Shown here piece after piece: positions 62,614 to 64,000 of a stretch of DNA of 64,000 bases. The notes under the pieces are model-generated. The model did not search any database. It saw only the letters and a program-made list of their open reading frames with translations, and was not told where the DNA came from. The stretch is from Acinetobacter nosocomialis (lineage in GTDB: Bacteria; Pseudomonadota; Gammaproteobacteria; Pseudomonadales; Moraxellaceae). A program made the translations under genes and the position numbers. The stretch lies in assembly GCA_025736915.1 (NCBI GenBank), contig CP107049.1:124001-188000 (forward strand). The letters run 5' to 3'. Every line of letters starts with the position of its first letter. Position 1 is the first letter of the stretch.

Positions 62614-63891
62614 TTAATAGATGTATTGCAGAATCAACTGTGCATACACATTGGTTTTGTCATCGTAGTTTTGAGTGCCGCCACTATGGATATCCTGTTT
62701 AGGCTTATAGAGTCCAACCAACGGAATAACGTTAAGTTTTTTATTGACGGACCAAACCGAGAACACATCCAGCTCATGTCCATCCACATTACTTAAAGAC
62801 TTATTTACTGTTTTGAACTTATAGGCCAAAGCACCTAACATGAAATTTTCTTTTAGATTCATACTGTAAGAAACTTGATGGATATCTGCATTTTTATTAA
62901 ATGGGCCAGCATAATTTCCAGCAACTTCTCCCTGAAACCATGTGCCAAAGCCGACTGTATTTCCATAAAACATGGGGTCGTATTGGTCTGAAAAATGGCT
63001 AAAACGGTAACCTAATGAGGGCGTATATTTTGAAGATAAAAAGTTATAGTTCAGTCCTACGTAACCTGCATTTTCTTGACTATCTTTTTTATCTTGAATA
63101 ACAAACTCAGACTTAACTTGTAGCTCTGGTAAAAGTTGATAATTCAAACGCAAAGCATAGTTTTTAAGATCTTCGCGCCCTGAAACGTGTTCAGCATCTT
63201 CAAGGTCTAATACATTTAAGTAAGTAAACCCAACGCCCTTATCTTTAAGCTGATACATCAGATCAGTCACAAAGAGTTCAGGTGAAAATTGTGCTTTATT
63301 ATTCGATTTTAAATAAGCCAGCTTTAACGTTGTATTCTCTTGTGGTTTGTATTGAAGCAAGCTTGTAAAATCAAAGCTTCGACGAGCTGCCAAATAATAT
63401 GCTCCGCCCCGATCTAGTGTGCCGTCCGCAGGCGCTTTACCGAGATTTAATGCATCACCCGCAATAAAGAATCCATCACCAATCATGATATTTTGTCGAC
63501 CGATACTTAAATCATAGGTCGTTAACTCATCTTTATTGGTACCGTCTTTAAAACCAATGATCCATTCATTCACATCCGTTTTACGTTCCTTACCATTACT
63601 ATTTTGGCCTGCGTCACCATCGCCAAATGTTGCCGAGCTAATACCGCTCAAGCTTGCATAGAGCTGATTGTTTTTAAAAGTGTAGTTTCCCTTCGCACCA
63701 TATTTAAGATGACCTTCTTGCCAATTGACTCTTTCATCATCTAGGTTTTCGCCGTTATAGCTTTTACCGCTACTAAAAGCCCCAAAAGTTGCTTCAAAAG
63801 TCGGTTTAATTTCAATTTCACCAGCATGCAAAGTTGAAAAAAATGAGACAAAGAAAGTCCCTCTCACAACCTGAGAAAATAAATTTTTCAT
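62614..63891 (-). CDS. Outer-membrane beta-barrel porin
   Basis: A 425-residue protein from the Met at 63891 (AAGGAA 7 bp upstream), with a signal peptide ending FSTLHAGE. The rest is amphipathic strands with aromatic edges and the C-terminal strand NVYAQLILQYIY. It looks like the alginate-export (AlgE-like) or related substrate-specific porin class. It is upstream of GMC and ALDH and probably brings in their substrate. Confidence 0.8.
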   Translation of the reverse strand: MKNLFSQVVRGTFFVSFFSTLHAGEIEIKPTFEATFGAFSSGKSYNGENLDDERVNWQEGHLKYGAKGNYTFKNNQLYASLSGISSATFGDGDAGQNSNGKERKTDVNEWIIGFKDGTNKDELTTYDLSIGRQNIMIGDGFFIAGDALNLGKAPADGTLDRGGAYYLAARRSFDFTSLLQYKPQENTTLKLAYLKSNNKAQFSPELFVTDLMYQLKDKGVGFTYLNVLDLEDAEHVSGREDLKNYALRLNYQLLPELQVKSEFVIQDKKDSQENAGYVGLNYNFLSSKYTPSLGYRFSHFSDQYDPMFYGNTVGFGTWFQGEVAGNYAGPFNKNADIHQVSYSMNLKENFMLGALAYKFKTVNKSLSNVDGHELDVFSVWSVNKKLNVIPLVGLYKPKQDIHSGGTQNYDDKTNVYAQLILQYIY

Positions 63892-63916
63892 TGAGAAATT
63901 CCTTTTTGCGAACGAC

Positions 63917-63956
63917 TTACCCACGCTCAGGTGTGGGTAACCGATTCGTTACCCAC
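63917..63956 (-). promoter_or_regulatory. Competing hairpins in the porin leader
   Basis: GTGGGTAAC (63933-63941) can pair with the upstream TTACCCAC (63917-63924) or with the downstream GTTACCCAC (63948-63956). The two folds exclude each other, an attenuator-like layout lying 25 bp before the porin start. Confidence 0.5.
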
Positions 63957-63974
63957 TCTAGATCATGCACCTGT

Positions 63975-64000
63975 TTAATGATGGTCGTGCTGTGTGTTTT
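63975..64000 (-). CDS. 3' end of a gene leaving the window
   Basis: The minus strand reads ...NTQHDHH then TAA. His-rich tails like this end many transporters, but only seven codons are visible. Another frame is also open to the edge. Provisional. Confidence 0.3.

Overview
The window looks like an Acinetobacter chromosome, most likely of the A. baumannii/calcoaceticus group. It is AT-rich, has short intergenic gaps, and carries the typical Acinetobacter order catM-catB-catC-catA-catI-catJ-catF-catD. I identified the species from gene order and protein feel only, not from a database search.

Layout. (1) 0-4.1 kb: a TetR-controlled module with a TIM-barrel sugar isomerase-like protein and two alpha/beta hydrolases. 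It is bracketed by an intact tauE-like exporter gene (4078-4887) and a 96-bp copy of that gene's 3' end (170-265), so it looks like an insertion. (2) 4.1-9.1 kb: AraC regulator, GNAT acetyltransferase and a FecBCD-type metal-chelate ABC importer. (3) 9.2-13.3 kb: a long AT-rich leader, an exported tyrosinase and an exported multicopper oxidase. (4) 13.3-16.8 kb: TetR plus an EmrB/EmrA-like efflux pair. (5) 16.9-21.2 kb: GntR regulator, MatC-type transporter, amidohydrolase and ACS-family MFS transporter, a carboxylate uptake and catabolic unit. (6) 21.3-25.5 kb: a patch of small unknown genes, an HNH-like protein, a TetR gene and a strongly structured stretch resembling a phage C4-type RNA. 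This is the most accessory-looking region. (7) 25.5-51 kb: a long run of redox, hydrolase and regulator genes. It contains three Old Yellow Enzyme (OYE) modules, each with its own regulator type (HxlR, AraC, MerR), plus an MpaB-type oxygenase, a TetR/MBL pair, a RibD-like reductase and two ADC-family proteins. (8) 51-59.4 kb: a TorF-like porin and the catechol branch of the beta-ketoadipate pathway. (9) 59.4-64 kb: aldehyde dehydrogenase, GMC oxidoreductase and an outer-membrane barrel protein, all on the minus strand, with the tail of another gene at the edge.

The best regulatory signal is a set of five promoters around 44.2-50.0 kb. Each has a -35 box, a spacer of exactly 19 bp containing a TTAAAGTTAACTTTAA-like dyad, and a -10 box, which is the classic MerR geometry. 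They face two DJ-1/PfpI proteins, an OYE/reductase operon, a chloroperoxidase-like hydrolase and an ADC-family protein, and a MerR gene lies beside the first. I infer one electrophile- or xenobiotic-responsive regulon. Other candidate operators are palindromes in front of TetR, GntR and HxlR genes and a CatM-type site at catB. Structural oddities include a repeat cassette splitting the cat operon, a possible 27-codon leader ORF coupled to catA, and alternative hairpins ahead of the last porin gene. I saw no tRNA, rRNA, CRISPR array, transposase or integrase.
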